A DNA stretch of 64,000 bases from Bacteroidales bacterium (GTDB taxonomy: Bacteria; Bacteroidota; Bacteroidia; Bacteroidales; Tenuifilaceae): positions 304,545 through 368,544 of the forward strand of contig JABFRB010000019.1 in assembly GCA_013141385.1 (NCBI GenBank), read 5' to 3'. Positions 26,038 to 35,058 of this stretch are shown piece after piece. A program made the translations under genes and the position numbers. The stretch's first letter is position 1; each line of letters begins with the position of its first letter. The notes under the pieces are model-generated. The model was not told where the DNA came from, ran no database searches, and worked only from the letters and a program-made list of their open reading frames with translations.

Positions 26038-27297
26038 ATGGGATATTTATTTACATCCGAAAGTGTTTCGGAAGGGCATCCTGATAAAGTTGCCGACCAA
26101 ATTTCTGATGCTTTACTTGATGAGTTTCTTCGCCAAGATCCTAACTCAAAAGTTGCATGTGAAACATTAGTAACAACAGGTTTAGCTGTGTTAAGTGGCG
26201 AGGTCAAAACCAAAGCCTATATTGATGTTCAAGAAGTAGCTCGTAGAGTGATAAGACGTATCGGTTATACCAAACACGAGTATCGTTTTGACTCTGAGTC
26301 TTGTGCCGTTATTTCTAGCATTCATGAACAATCGCCCGATATCAACATGGGTGTTGTAAGAGAAAAGGAAGAGGATCAAGGCGCTGGAGATCAGGGTATG
26401 ATGTTCGGTTATGCTTGTCGCGAAACAGATGAGTACATGCCATTAACGCTAATGCTTTCACATCTTCTTTTGGTCGAACTTGCTAAAATCAGACGTGAGG
26501 GTAAGCAAATGACCTACCTACGTCCAGATGCAAAGAGTCAAGTTACCCTCGAATACGATGATAAAAATAATCCTTATCGTATTCACACAATAGTAGTTTC
26601 TACTCAGCATGATGATTTTGATGAGGAGAAGAAGATGCTTGAAAAAATAAAGAATGATGTAAAGACTATTCTTATTCCAAGAACAAAAGCACTATTTCCT
26701 GAGAGGGTTCAAAAACTTTTTAAAGACGATTTTATTCTTCATGTTAACCCAACAGGAAAATTTGTTATTGGCGGTCCACATGGAGATACTGGCTTAACAG
26801 GGAGAAAAATAATTGTTGATACTTTTGGAGGAAAAGGGGCTCATGGTGGTGGTGCTTTTTCTGGTAAAGATTCATCAAAAGTAGACCGTTCTGCTGCTTA
26901 TGCCGCTCGTCATATTGCAAAAAACCTTGTTGCAGCAGGTGTTGCGGATGAGATTCTTGTTCAAGTTGCCTATGCAATTGGTGTTGCACAGCCAGTTGGA
27001 CTATTCGTAAATACTTATGGCACAGCAAAGGTTAAACTATCCGATGGGGAAATAGCAAAGAAAATCGAAGGCCTTTTCGATATGCGCCCAGCGGCAATTG
27101 TAAAACGCTTCGGTTTAAAAAATCCTATTTTCGAAGAAACAGCATCTTATGGTCACTTTGGCCGTATTCCTTATAAGAGGATGGTCAAATTTATAGAACC
27201 AGGCAATGGAGGTAAAGAATATGAGAAAGAAGTCGAATTTTTTACTTGGGAAAAATTAGATTATGTAGATAAAATCAAAACAACTTTTGGAATTTAA
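26038..27297 (+). CDS. metK: S-adenosylmethionine synthetase
   Basis: Cytoplasmic enzyme making S-adenosylmethionine from methionine and ATP. The 419 residues fit the family. Signature segments are [17 protein letters not shown] near the start, [12 protein letters not shown] (residues ~118-129, the ATP-binding hexapeptide region) and the glycine-rich loop [15 protein letters not shown] near 273-287. The product serves the radical SAM enzymes and methyltransferases found elsewhere in the window. It is preceded by a SAM-II-like element and followed by a terminator, so it is a single riboswitch-controlled unit. Confidence 0.97.
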   Translation: MGYLFTSESVSEGHPDKVADQISDALLDEFLRQDPNSKVACETLVTTGLAVLSGEVKTKAYIDVQEVARRVIRRIGYTKHEYRFDSESCAVISSIHEQSPDINMGVVREKEEDQGAGDQGMMFGYACRETDEYMPLTLMLSHLLLVELAKIRREGKQMTYLRPDAKSQVTLEYDDKNNPYRIHTIVVSTQHDDFDEEKKMLEKIKNDVKTILIPRTKALFPERVQKLFKDDFILHVNPTGKFVIGGPHGDTGLTGRKIIVDTFGGKGAHGGGAFSGKDSSKVDRSAAYAARHIAKNLVAAGVADEILVQVAYAIGVAQPVGLFVNTYGTAKVKLSDGEIAKKIEGLFDMRPAAIVKRFGLKNPIFEETASYGHFGRIPYKRMVKFIEPGNGGKEYEKEVEFFTWEKLDYVDKIKTTFGI

Positions 27298-27318
27298 TAT
27301 AAATGTTGTTTAATATTC

Positions 27319-27353
27319 AAAGAGGCATCTTTAACAGGATGCCTCTTTTGTTA
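27319..27353 (+). terminator. Terminator of metK
   Basis: The stem AAAGAGGCATC with GATGCCTCTTT has an eight-base loop, then TTGTT. It stands 21 bases after the metK stop. Confidence 0.88.
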
Positions 27354-27387
27354 AACATAGGAGTGCAAAAGTAAACGTTATTTTTCT

Positions 27388-27395
27388 TAGGTTTG
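27388..27395 (+). promoter_or_regulatory. Candidate -7 box for gldA
   Basis: TAGGTTTG matches TAnnTTTG, 20 bases before the ATG, giving a very short leader. No clear -33 element is visible. Confidence 0.4.
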
Positions 27396-27414
27396 CATGT
27401 ACTAATATAATAGC

Positions 27415-28326
27415 ATGTCAATTAAGGTTTCTAATGTAGTAAAAGACTATAGTAGGCAGAGAGCGCTTGATGGTGTGTCGTTCGAGGTACAATCTGGAAA
27501 TGTAGTTGGTTTTTTAGGCCCGAATGGCGCTGGAAAATCGACCATGATGAAAATTATTACAGGATTCATTCCTCAAACCTCTGGAATTGTTGAGGTTAAT
27601 GGTGTTAATATTGAAAACCAAGAGATTGATATAAGAAAAGAGATTGGTTATTTACCAGAGAACAATCCGCTTTACACTGATATGTATGTGAAGGAGTATC
27701 TCCGTTTTGTTGCAAATATCTATAACCTTGGTAAAAGCAAAGATAAACATATAGGCGAACTTATTTCGATAACAGGAATTGGACATGAACAGAATAAGAA
27801 AATAGGCTCCTTATCAAAAGGATATCGTCAACGAGTTGGTTTGGCTCAAGCGCTTATTCATAATCCAAAAGTCTTAATCCTCGATGAACCCACAAGTGGC
27901 TTAGATCCCAATCAAATATTAGAAATCCGTAAGCTTATTAAAGATATTGGTAGGGAAAAAACGGTTTTATTATCTACACATATAATGCAGGAAGTTCAGG
28001 CCATTTGTCAAAAAATAATCATAATAAATAATGGAAAAGTTGTTGCCGATGGCTCCACAGAGGATATTATGACACAATCGAAGGGAAACGGATCTAACAT
28101 TCTAGTTGAATTTGTTGAGGCATTAGAAGAACATGTTTTTTATAAAATCAAAGAAGTTTCTGCAGTTGCGAACATGGGTAACAACACATGGCTTCTTTCA
28201 ATCAATAGTAGTGATGACATACGACCACTGATATTCAGGTTTGCAGTAGAAAATGGCTTAACTTTAATAGCAATGCAACAAAAGGGAAAACTACTAGAGG
28301 AGATTTTTCAGTCATTAACAAAATAA
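27415..28326 (+). CDS. gldA: ABC transporter ATP-binding subunit, GldA type
   Basis: The 303 residues carry Walker A GPNGAGKST (35-43), the signature LSKGYRQR (133-140), Walker B LILDEPT (154-160) and a switch His in LLSTHIMQEV. Family features of GldA include the opening MSIKVSNVVKDYS-type text, GYLPENNPLYTDMYVKEYL and a C-terminal extension of about 80 residues ending LLEEIFQSLTK. GldA works with GldF and GldG membrane subunits in gliding Bacteroidota, but homologues occur in non-gliders. No permease gene is adjacent here. A related ABC-2-type exporter ATPase cannot be excluded. Confidence 0.82.
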   Translation: MSIKVSNVVKDYSRQRALDGVSFEVQSGNVVGFLGPNGAGKSTMMKIITGFIPQTSGIVEVNGVNIENQEIDIRKEIGYLPENNPLYTDMYVKEYLRFVANIYNLGKSKDKHIGELISITGIGHEQNKKIGSLSKGYRQRVGLAQALIHNPKVLILDEPTSGLDPNQILEIRKLIKDIGREKTVLLSTHIMQEVQAICQKIIIINNGKVVADGSTEDIMTQSKGNGSNILVEFVEALEEHVFYKIKEVSAVANMGNNTWLLSINSSDDIRPLIFRFAVENGLTLIAMQQKGKLLEEIFQSLTK

Positions 28327-28381
28327 GGATTATCTTTAAAGAAGTATAAGAACATTAAAACAAAACACAAAAAGAGAACAT

Positions 28382-29296
28382 ATGGAAAACTCAGGTAACA
28401 ACCTACCAGAAAGCAACAACCATGAAAAATCAAAAGCAGTTGTATTTCTTTCTATATTAATTGTTGTTTTAGCAATTGTCCTCCTTGTAGTTGGATGGAT
28501 GTATTATCAAAAAAATAGAGATTCGGAGAATATGCAGGTTCAACTTACCGCAGAAAAAGACTCCATCGCCAGAAATCTTAAGGGATTAATGGCAGACTAT
28601 AAAACGCTAGAAACAACAAATGACACAATTAATCAGAAGCTTCAAACAGAACAAGATCGCGTAAAAAGACTTTATTCACAGATTCAATCCGAAAGAAATA
28701 TTAGTTATTCAAAAATTAAAGAGTATCAACGAGAATTGGGAACTCTTCGGACAATTATGAAGGATTTACTCCATGATGTTGATTCGTTAAATGCAGTTAA
28801 TCAGAAACTTATTGTTGAAAATATTAAAATTAAGGAAGAGGCAACAACTGCAAAAAAAACAGTTAAAGAGTTGGAGCAAAAAACCGAAGAGTTGAATAGT
28901 CAGGTTGAAAAGGGATCCGTAATAAAAGCACGCAGCGTAGTTGCAATGGCGGTAAGTAGAAAAGGAAACGAGGTTACACGAGCCAGAAGAGTTGAAAAAC
29001 TTCGAGTTTGTTTTACTCTTTCTGAAAATGTTATTGCAAAAGCAGGTGTTCGTGATGCTTATATTAGAATAATTGGACCGGATCAATTTGTCCTTGCAAA
29101 AGCAGAAACAGATCTTTTCGATTTTCAGGGTGAAAAAATTGTTTATTCAGCTAAACGCGAGGTTGATTACCAGAATAAGGATATAGATTTATGTATATTC
29201 TATGACAATAAGGGCGAATTAGTTGCTGGCAAATATCAGGCAACGGTGTATGTTGATGGTAATCTAGTTGGATCAGGAGAGTTTATGCTTAAATAG
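28382..29296 (+). CDS. Membrane-anchored coiled-coil protein, function unknown
   Basis: The 304 residues have a short cytoplasmic N-terminus, one transmembrane helix (about 20-42) and a long coiled coil (50-175) made of heptads rich in Glu, Lys, Gln and Leu. A compact beta-rich C-terminal domain (about 180-304) starts ARSVVAMAVSRKGNEVTRARR and ends YVDGNLVGSGEFMLK. I recognise the arrangement from conserved Bacteroidota proteins but know of no assigned function. The topology places the coiled coil in the periplasm. It follows gldA by 55 bases and probably shares its transcript. Confidence 0.7.
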   Translation: MENSGNNLPESNNHEKSKAVVFLSILIVVLAIVLLVVGWMYYQKNRDSENMQVQLTAEKDSIARNLKGLMADYKTLETTNDTINQKLQTEQDRVKRLYSQIQSERNISYSKIKEYQRELGTLRTIMKDLLHDVDSLNAVNQKLIVENIKIKEEATTAKKTVKELEQKTEELNSQVEKGSVIKARSVVAMAVSRKGNEVTRARRVEKLRVCFTLSENVIAKAGVRDAYIRIIGPDQFVLAKAETDLFDFQGEKIVYSAKREVDYQNKDIDLCIFYDNKGELVAGKYQATVYVDGNLVGSGEFMLK

Positions 29297-29314
29297 AATG
29301 CATTAATAAAAAGG

Positions 29315-29343
29315 AAAAGGGAGCAGTGGTGCTCCCTTTTTTA
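29315..29343. terminator. Terminator between the coiled-coil gene and ispD
   Basis: An 11-bp stem, AAAAGGGAGCA with TGCTCCCTTTT, has a four-base loop and then TT. The matched A and T flanks make it usable from both sides; ispD ends at 29358 on the other strand. Confidence 0.88.
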
Positions 29344-29357
29344 GTATCAAAACTCAT

Positions 29358-30044
29358 TCAACAGGGATTGTTTTTCTTAAGTATAACTTCTGCAAACAAC
29401 AAATCTTGAGGGGTTGTGATTTTAATATTCTCTTGATTCCCCTCAACTATATGGACTTGATTCCCAGCATACTCAACAACCGATGCATCATCAGTAAACG
29501 AGGACTGCCACTGTGTTTGGTAGCTTTGCTTAATAATCGAAGATTTGAAAACCTGAGGGGTTTGAATAAGTAATACTTTTTCCCTATCAACTGGGATTGT
29601 GCCCGATTCTTCACAAAACCTTACTGTTTCTAATGGCTTAATAGCGGGTATTGCATTTCCATATTTTTCTGCTTCTCGAAAGCATCTCTCAATAACCTCT
29701 CTTGAAACTAAGGGTCTTACCCCATCATGAATTGCAACAAGCGCATCTGAATCAATTACTTTCATCAAGCCGTTGGTAACGGACTGGAAACGAGTCTCTC
29801 CTCCTTCAGCTATGGTGTATTTAATGTCAAAATGGTGCTTTTTGCAAAGATCAAACCAGACAGGTATCTGAGACGCTGGCAAAACAAGGATGATTTCGAT
29901 AATTGAGGGTAAAGCAAGAAAAGTCTCAATAGTATGAATTAGGATGGGCTTACCGAGAAGAGGTAAAAACTGTTTTGGAATATCTGCACCCATTCTTGTA
30001 CCAGAACCGCCGGCAACAATTATTACAATTCTTCTAGAATTCAT
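29358..30044 (-). CDS. ispD: 2-C-methyl-D-erythritol 4-phosphate cytidylyltransferase
   Basis: MEP pathway enzyme joining CTP and MEP to give CDP-ME. The 228 residues are the usual size. The nucleotidyltransferase signature is at the N-terminus (VAGGSGTRMGADIPKQF), followed by IHTIETF, the family motif VAIHDGVRPLVS near 102-113 and TDDASVVE near 188-195. It is a single gene here. ispG of the same pathway lies 14 kb away. Confidence 0.95.
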   Translation of the reverse strand: MNSRRIVIIVAGGSGTRMGADIPKQFLPLLGKPILIHTIETFLALPSIIEIILVLPASQIPVWFDLCKKHHFDIKYTIAEGGETRFQSVTNGLMKVIDSDALVAIHDGVRPLVSREVIERCFREAEKYGNAIPAIKPLETVRFCEESGTIPVDREKVLLIQTPQVFKSSIIKQSYQTQWQSSFTDDASVVEYAGNQVHIVEGNQENIKITTPQDLLFAEVILKKNNPC

Positions 30045-30465
30045 ATTTTAAGGTTGTGGGAGAGGTTATAAAATGAAGTTTTTTTACAAAAAAGTTCGGT
30101 GATTTGCTATAAATAATTAATTATTAGTAATTATTGTTTATCAAATTAAGTCTTTTTGTTGAAAAATTTTACATTTGCAAGTGGATTCGATGACAAATTA
30201 ATAAAGAATTTTAACATTACAGTGCAATCTTCTGACGTTTATTCGTCTGAAATTAGTAATTGTATTTAATAACCAATCACAGCAAACGAAAAAGGTTATT
30301 CGTAATGTATTTTTTTGATCTCCATAAAAGCAAAACATGAAACATAAATGTTACTTTCTAAAACAAAAGAGGAGAAATAAAAGTACAACACCTTATTTAT
30401 ACTTAGAACAAGTTTTCAGAGATTATATATTTAGATAAACAAATGTTTAACTTGATTATATTTTA
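30045..30465. other. Non-coding region between divergent ispD and the AMP-ligase pair
   Basis: About 420 bases have no credible frame. A full -7 match, TACATTTG, at 30170-30177 points toward the AMP-ligases and would give a leader of nearly 290 bases. A seven-pair hairpin with one mismatch (TCTGACG with CGTCTGA) lies at 30231-30250. Nothing else stands out. Confidence 0.4.
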
Positions 30466-32127
30466 ATGGACAAATGTTTTATTTCACTTATAGAAAAAAG
30501 TGTTAAGCAGAACTGGGATTTACCTGCATTTACAGATTATCAAGGAGTTACACTGAAATACTCAGATGTGGCGAAGAAAGTAGAAAAAATCCATATCATT
30601 TTCGAAAAAACCGGAATTCAAAAAGGGGATAAAATTTCCATTATTGGAAAAAACTCATCAATGTGGGCTGTTGCTTTTATAGCGTCGGTAAGTTTTGGGG
30701 CGGTGCTTGTACCCATACTACATGATTTTAAACCCGATAATGTTCACCATATTATCAATCATTCCGATGCAAGAATTTTGTTTGCAGGCGATAGTATTTG
30801 GGAAAACCTGAACGAAGCTCAAATGCGAGGAGTAAAATGTATTATTTCTCTTACCGATTTTTCAATTCTACATGAAAATACTCCGTTTTCAGTTAAAGAG
30901 ATCAGAAGCCGTGTTCGAGAATTTTTTGATGAAAAATATCCACAAGGATTTTCTTCTAATCAAGTATCTTATCATCAGGATCAACCAGAGGAGTTAGCGG
31001 TTATAAACTATACATCAGGAACATCGGGATTTTCTAAAGGAGTAATGCTGCCCTATAGAAGTTTATGGAGCAACATGGTATTTGCCAAAGAGGTTATGCC
31101 TCTTAAATCGGGTGACAATATGGTATCCATTCTCCCCCTTGCGCATGCTTATGGTGCTGCCTTCGAATTTTTGTTTCCTTTTACTGTCGGATGCCATATT
31201 CATTTCCTTACAAGAACGCCCTCTCCAAAAATTATCCTCGAAGCCTTTGCCGAGTTAAGACCCAGGGTAGTGCTTTCCGTACCGTTGATAATCGAAAAAA
31301 TTTACCGAAAGAATATTTTGGATTCCCTTAAACGCCCGTCTCTAAGGATATTACTAAAATTGCCCATTATAGATCGTAGGGTTCTTGGTAAAATCAGACA
31401 AAAACTCACAAAAATATTTGGCGATAATTTTATAGAAGTAATAATTGGTGGAGCAGCATTAAATCCTGAAGTTGAAAATTTTCTAAGAAATATTGGGTTT
31501 CGCTATACCGTTGGATATGGAATGACAGAATGTGGACCCATAATTGCCTATGATTCATGGAAAACAAATCGGCTATTTTCATCAGGAAAGGCGGTTGTTA
31601 ATATGCAGATTAGGATTGATTCTCCGGATCCTCAAAGGATAATCGGGGAAATCCTTGTTAAGGGAGAAAATGTAATGCTTGGTTACTATAAAAACGAAGA
31701 AGCTTCAAGGCATGCAATTGATGAAGATGGTTGGCTTCATACAGGTGATCTTGGTATTATTGATGTAGATGGTTATCTCTATATAAAGGGAAGAAGTAAA
31801 AATATGATTCTTGGCTCAAGCGGACAAAACATATACCCCGAAGAGATAGAGGCGCGAATCAATAATATGCCATTCGTACAAGAATCGCTGGTTGTTGAGC
31901 ATAATCAAAGACTTGTTGCGTTAATTTTTCCCGATTTTGATTTGGCCGATAAATCAGGCTATTCAAACGAAGATCTTGAAAAGGTAATTGAGTCTAATCG
32001 TGTGGAAATAAACAAGTTACTTCCCCAATATTGTCAGATAACAAAAGTTAAACTTTATCCAGAAGAATTCGAAAAAACACCCAAGAAAAGTATTAAAAGA
32101 TTCCTATATCAACTTTCTCAAAACTAA
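30466..32127 (+). CDS. AMP-dependent acyl-CoA synthetase-like enzyme, copy 1
   Basis: Member of the ANL adenylating superfamily, closest in look to long-chain fatty acid-CoA ligases. The 553 residues show the P-loop YTSGTSGFSKG (182-192), YGMTECGP for the A5 motif, HTGDLGIID for the A7 region, KGRSKNMILGSSGQNIYPEEIE for the hinge, and the C-terminal Lys in EKTPKKSIKRF. It would activate a carboxylic acid with ATP, then transfer it to CoA or another thiol. The following gene is a close paralogue, 25 bases downstream. The genes lie just before the polysaccharide export gene, but no link to it is shown. Confidence 0.87.
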   Translation: MDKCFISLIEKSVKQNWDLPAFTDYQGVTLKYSDVAKKVEKIHIIFEKTGIQKGDKISIIGKNSSMWAVAFIASVSFGAVLVPILHDFKPDNVHHIINHSDARILFAGDSIWENLNEAQMRGVKCIISLTDFSILHENTPFSVKEIRSRVREFFDEKYPQGFSSNQVSYHQDQPEELAVINYTSGTSGFSKGVMLPYRSLWSNMVFAKEVMPLKSGDNMVSILPLAHAYGAAFEFLFPFTVGCHIHFLTRTPSPKIILEAFAELRPRVVLSVPLIIEKIYRKNILDSLKRPSLRILLKLPIIDRRVLGKIRQKLTKIFGDNFIEVIIGGAALNPEVENFLRNIGFRYTVGYGMTECGPIIAYDSWKTNRLFSSGKAVVNMQIRIDSPDPQRIIGEILVKGENVMLGYYKNEEASRHAIDEDGWLHTGDLGIIDVDGYLYIKGRSKNMILGSSGQNIYPEEIEARINNMPFVQESLVVEHNQRLVALIFPDFDLADKSGYSNEDLEKVIESNRVEINKLLPQYCQITKVKLYPEEFEKTPKKSIKRFLYQLSQN

Positions 32128-32152
32128 TTACGAACTTAAATCCCCCAATACC

Positions 32153-33811
32153 ATGATGAATATCAATTACGTAAAAGAGTATATTGAAAAGAGCATTAAG
32201 GAAAACTGGGATCAGCCAGCATTTACCGACTATCAGGGTAAAACACTTTTATATCAGGATGTTGCTCAACAGATCCATAAGTTTCATAAAATCTTTGAGA
32301 TGTGGGGAATTAAAAAAGGGGATAAGATATCACTGATTGGAAGAAATAACTCTAATTGGGCGGTTATCTATCTTGCAACCATTTCGTATGGAGCGGTTAT
32401 TGTTCCCATTCTTGCCGATTTTGCAAATAATGATATTCACCATATTGTGAATCATTCTGATTCTGTAATGCTTTTTGTTGGTGATTCTGTATGGGATAAT
32501 CTCGAAGAGAATTCAATGCCACACGTTAAGGCTATTTTTTCCATTGATAGTTCATCTCTTTTAGTAAATAGAGTAAGTAAAGCAGAACATAAACATCAGG
32601 ATTTCCTTAAAACAATCGATGACGAAACCAAGAAGTTATCACCCAGTATGATTTCCTATCCTGAAATTCCTAATTCTAAACTTGGAGTTATCAGCTATAC
32701 TTCAGGAACAACGGGTTTTTCAAAAGGAGTTATGCTTTCACTTAATAGTTTGGTGGCAAATGTTGATTTTGGAAGAAAAAACATTGGCCTAAAACCAAAA
32801 GACAAACTTGTTTCATTTCTACCATTAGCACATGCTTATGGTTGTGCTTTCGAATTTTTAATGCCTTTTTCAATTGGATGCCATATAACCTTCTTAACCA
32901 AAATACCATCGCCTAAGATTATCCTTCAGGCTTTTCAGGAGATTAAACCTAAATTAGTATTAGCGGTACCCTTGATTATTGAAAAAATTTACAAGAAGCA
33001 AATTTTGCCCATTATAAATAAGCCTTCAATGAAGTTACTAATCAATGTACCGATACTTAACAAAGCAATTTACCAGAAAATAAACGCAAAACTTACAAAT
33101 GCGTTTGGAGGGAATTTTCTTGAAATTGTTATTGGGGGTGCTCCCATTAATAAGGAGGTTGAGGAGTTTTTACGCAAAATACGCTTTAGATATACCGTAG
33201 GCTATGGAATGACGGAGTGTGGCCCGTTAATATCTTACATCGGATGGGAGAAAATTAAAGCTGGTTCTTGTGGTGTTCTTTTACCAACCCTCCAAATAAA
33301 AATTGATTCGAAGAATCCGGAAAGCGAAGCAGGGGAGATTTTAATTAAAGGGGAAAACGTAATGGAAGGGTATTATAAAAACGAGGAGGCAACAAGGAAG
33401 ACTCTCGTTGATGGATGGCTTCATACTGGTGATTTGGGTATTATAGATAATGATGGTTTTATTTTTATTAAAGGAAGAAGTAAAAGTATGATACTGGGCC
33501 CAAGCGGTCAGAATATTTACCCGGAAGAACTTGAGGCTAGGTTTAATAATTTACCATTTGTTACAGAGTCTCTGGTTATTGAAAAAAATAATAGATTGAT
33601 TGCATTGGTATATCCCGATTTAGATGCTGCTGACGAAGCAAAATTGAAATCGGCTGATATTGAGAGAATAATGGAGCAGCACAGGGTTGATGTTAATAAA
33701 AATCTTCCACAGTATAGTCAAATCGTCAAGATCAAGCTATACCCAGAAGAATTTGAAAAAACTCCCAAGAAGAGTATAAAACGGTTCTTATATCAGATAT
33801 CAGAAAACTAG
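32153..33811 (+). CDS. AMP-dependent acyl-CoA synthetase-like enzyme, copy 2
   Basis: The 552-residue paralogue of the preceding gene is nearly identical in length and collinear in motifs: YTSGTTGFSKG, YGMTECGP, HTGDLGIIDNDG, KGRSKSMILGPSGQNIYPEELE and EKTPKKSIKRF. Its TTG motif is the more usual form of the P-loop than the TSG in copy 1. The shared opening KENWDQPAFTDYQGKTL and the same C-terminal text show an old tandem duplication. The copies differ at many positions, so they may have different acid substrates. A promoter box for the next gene lies just after its end. Confidence 0.87.
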   Translation: MMNINYVKEYIEKSIKENWDQPAFTDYQGKTLLYQDVAQQIHKFHKIFEMWGIKKGDKISLIGRNNSNWAVIYLATISYGAVIVPILADFANNDIHHIVNHSDSVMLFVGDSVWDNLEENSMPHVKAIFSIDSSSLLVNRVSKAEHKHQDFLKTIDDETKKLSPSMISYPEIPNSKLGVISYTSGTTGFSKGVMLSLNSLVANVDFGRKNIGLKPKDKLVSFLPLAHAYGCAFEFLMPFSIGCHITFLTKIPSPKIILQAFQEIKPKLVLAVPLIIEKIYKKQILPIINKPSMKLLINVPILNKAIYQKINAKLTNAFGGNFLEIVIGGAPINKEVEEFLRKIRFRYTVGYGMTECGPLISYIGWEKIKAGSCGVLLPTLQIKIDSKNPESEAGEILIKGENVMEGYYKNEEATRKTLVDGWLHTGDLGIIDNDGFIFIKGRSKSMILGPSGQNIYPEELEARFNNLPFVTESLVIEKNNRLIALVYPDLDAADEAKLKSADIERIMEQHRVDVNKNLPQYSQIVKIKLYPEEFEKTPKKSIKRFLYQISEN

Positions 33812-33909
33812 AACATATTAATATTGTTGGATGTTGGTTTGGGACTTAGATTCAAATTTAGTTCAGCCCCTCATTCCAAAACCAACGAGCAACTATCAAT
33901 TTTTTTCCT

Positions 33910-33917
33910 TACTTTTG
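33910..33917 (+). promoter_or_regulatory. Candidate -7 box for the polysaccharide export gene
   Basis: TACTTTTG matches TAnnTTTG, 20 bases before the ATG at 33938. It is inside the longer open frame from 33824 and supports the later start. Confidence 0.45.
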
Positions 33918-33937
33918 CTTTAATTGAAAATAAAGCC

Positions 33938-34720
33938 ATGAGGAAGCAGTTATTTGTTGAAATTTTCCTACTAAGTGTACTTATATTGTTTGCATTTACA
34001 TCATGTAATAGAAGGGCGCAATTGCTTTATTTCAACAATATAAGTAATGAAAACCTCAAAACGATAAAAATTCCTGACTATACTCTTCGAACCGGAGATG
34101 TTTTATATATTCAAATAATTACCCAAGATCCTATTGTTTCCAATCTTTTTAATAATAGGGGAATGGGTAATGCCATTCAATCCTCGTTGTTTACAAACGA
34201 ATCTGCAAATTACTTATATGGTTATTCAATTTCAGACTCAGGTTTTGTTCAATTACCCGTTCTGGGAAAGCTTAAAATTATTGATCTTACCATAAACCAG
34301 TGTCGAGAGTTAATTCAAAAACAGACAGAAAAATATTTGAATGATGGAATTGCAGTAGTAAAAATGCTTAGCTTCAAAGTCACAATTTTAGGGGAAGTCA
34401 AAAGCCCCGGGGTTAAGATAAACCTTAAAGACAACCTAACCATTTTTGAGGGGCTGGGCTTAGCCGGGGATGTTACCGATTATGCTGATAGAACAAATGT
34501 AATGTTGATTAGACAAACACCAGATGGAGTTAAAACATTAAGAATAAATCTTCAGGATAAAAGCCTCCTATTCTCAGAAGCATATTATTTAACACCAAAC
34601 GATATGCTTGTTGTAGAACCTCGCAAAGGTAAACTATTCACTATGAATTCACCCAATATATCAATTTACCTTTCCATTGTAAGTACAACCCTATTGCTTA
34701 TAAACTATATTCTCAAATAG
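33938..34720 (+). CDS. Polysaccharide export lipoprotein (Wza-like)
   Basis: The start at 33938 gives 260 residues with a lipoprotein signal ending in the lipobox FTSC. The frame to 33824 adds 38 residues that hide it. The polysaccharide export domain begins at TLRTGDVLYIQI, and an SLBB-like segment follows (FKVTILGEVKSPGVKINL). A hydrophobic end (ISIYLSIVSTTLLLINYIL) is usual in Bacteroidota members. The protein should form the outer-membrane exit with the Wzc-like kinase encoded next. It opens the long polysaccharide locus. Confidence 0.88.
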   Translation: MRKQLFVEIFLLSVLILFAFTSCNRRAQLLYFNNISNENLKTIKIPDYTLRTGDVLYIQIITQDPIVSNLFNNRGMGNAIQSSLFTNESANYLYGYSISDSGFVQLPVLGKLKIIDLTINQCRELIQKQTEKYLNDGIAVVKMLSFKVTILGEVKSPGVKINLKDNLTIFEGLGLAGDVTDYADRTNVMLIRQTPDGVKTLRINLQDKSLLFSEAYYLTPNDMLVVEPRKGKLFTMNSPNISIYLSIVSTTLLLINYILK

Positions 34721-35058
34721 TTGTTTAAGATTGATAAGAATCATTCATTTTCACCCTTGATTTAATTGATTCTTGAGGGATAATCAAACACCAATTACTA
34801 TATTTGTATACATGATTTAAAGTTATTTTTATTTATATGTTTTTATGGATAAAACCATTGAAAACATTTGTTTTTTTAAGGGTAGGATAATTGATAATTC
34901 TTGATTTTGTCGTACAGTGTAGCTGTAACTGACCAAGCGAAGCTGTGTATTGAGGAACAGAAATATGTAGGTTAAAGAATTAGTTTGCTATTTTTTATTT
35001 TAACCAACCCAATATTATCCTCAACCAATGTAAAAATTCAACGAATAGCCGTAAGCAA
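34721..35058. other. Non-coding gap between export and kinase genes, with a promoter candidate
   Basis: TATATTTG at 34799-34806 with a TTG 23 bases upstream (34773-34775) is a good Bacteroidota promoter match. It would produce a leader of about 245 bases for the kinase gene. A small hairpin TACAG/CTGTA lies near 34914-34928. No open frame is credible. Confidence 0.4.

Noticed and set aside
26765..27028. 87-codon - strand frame inside metK
   Set aside because: It is antisense to the strongly conserved glycine-rich part of metK. Its His/Gln-rich composition is a typical shadow of that coding sequence.
33824..33937. 38-residue N-terminal extension of the Wza-like protein
   Set aside because: It would bury the lipoprotein signal peptide and it covers a likely promoter, so the start at 33938 was chosen.
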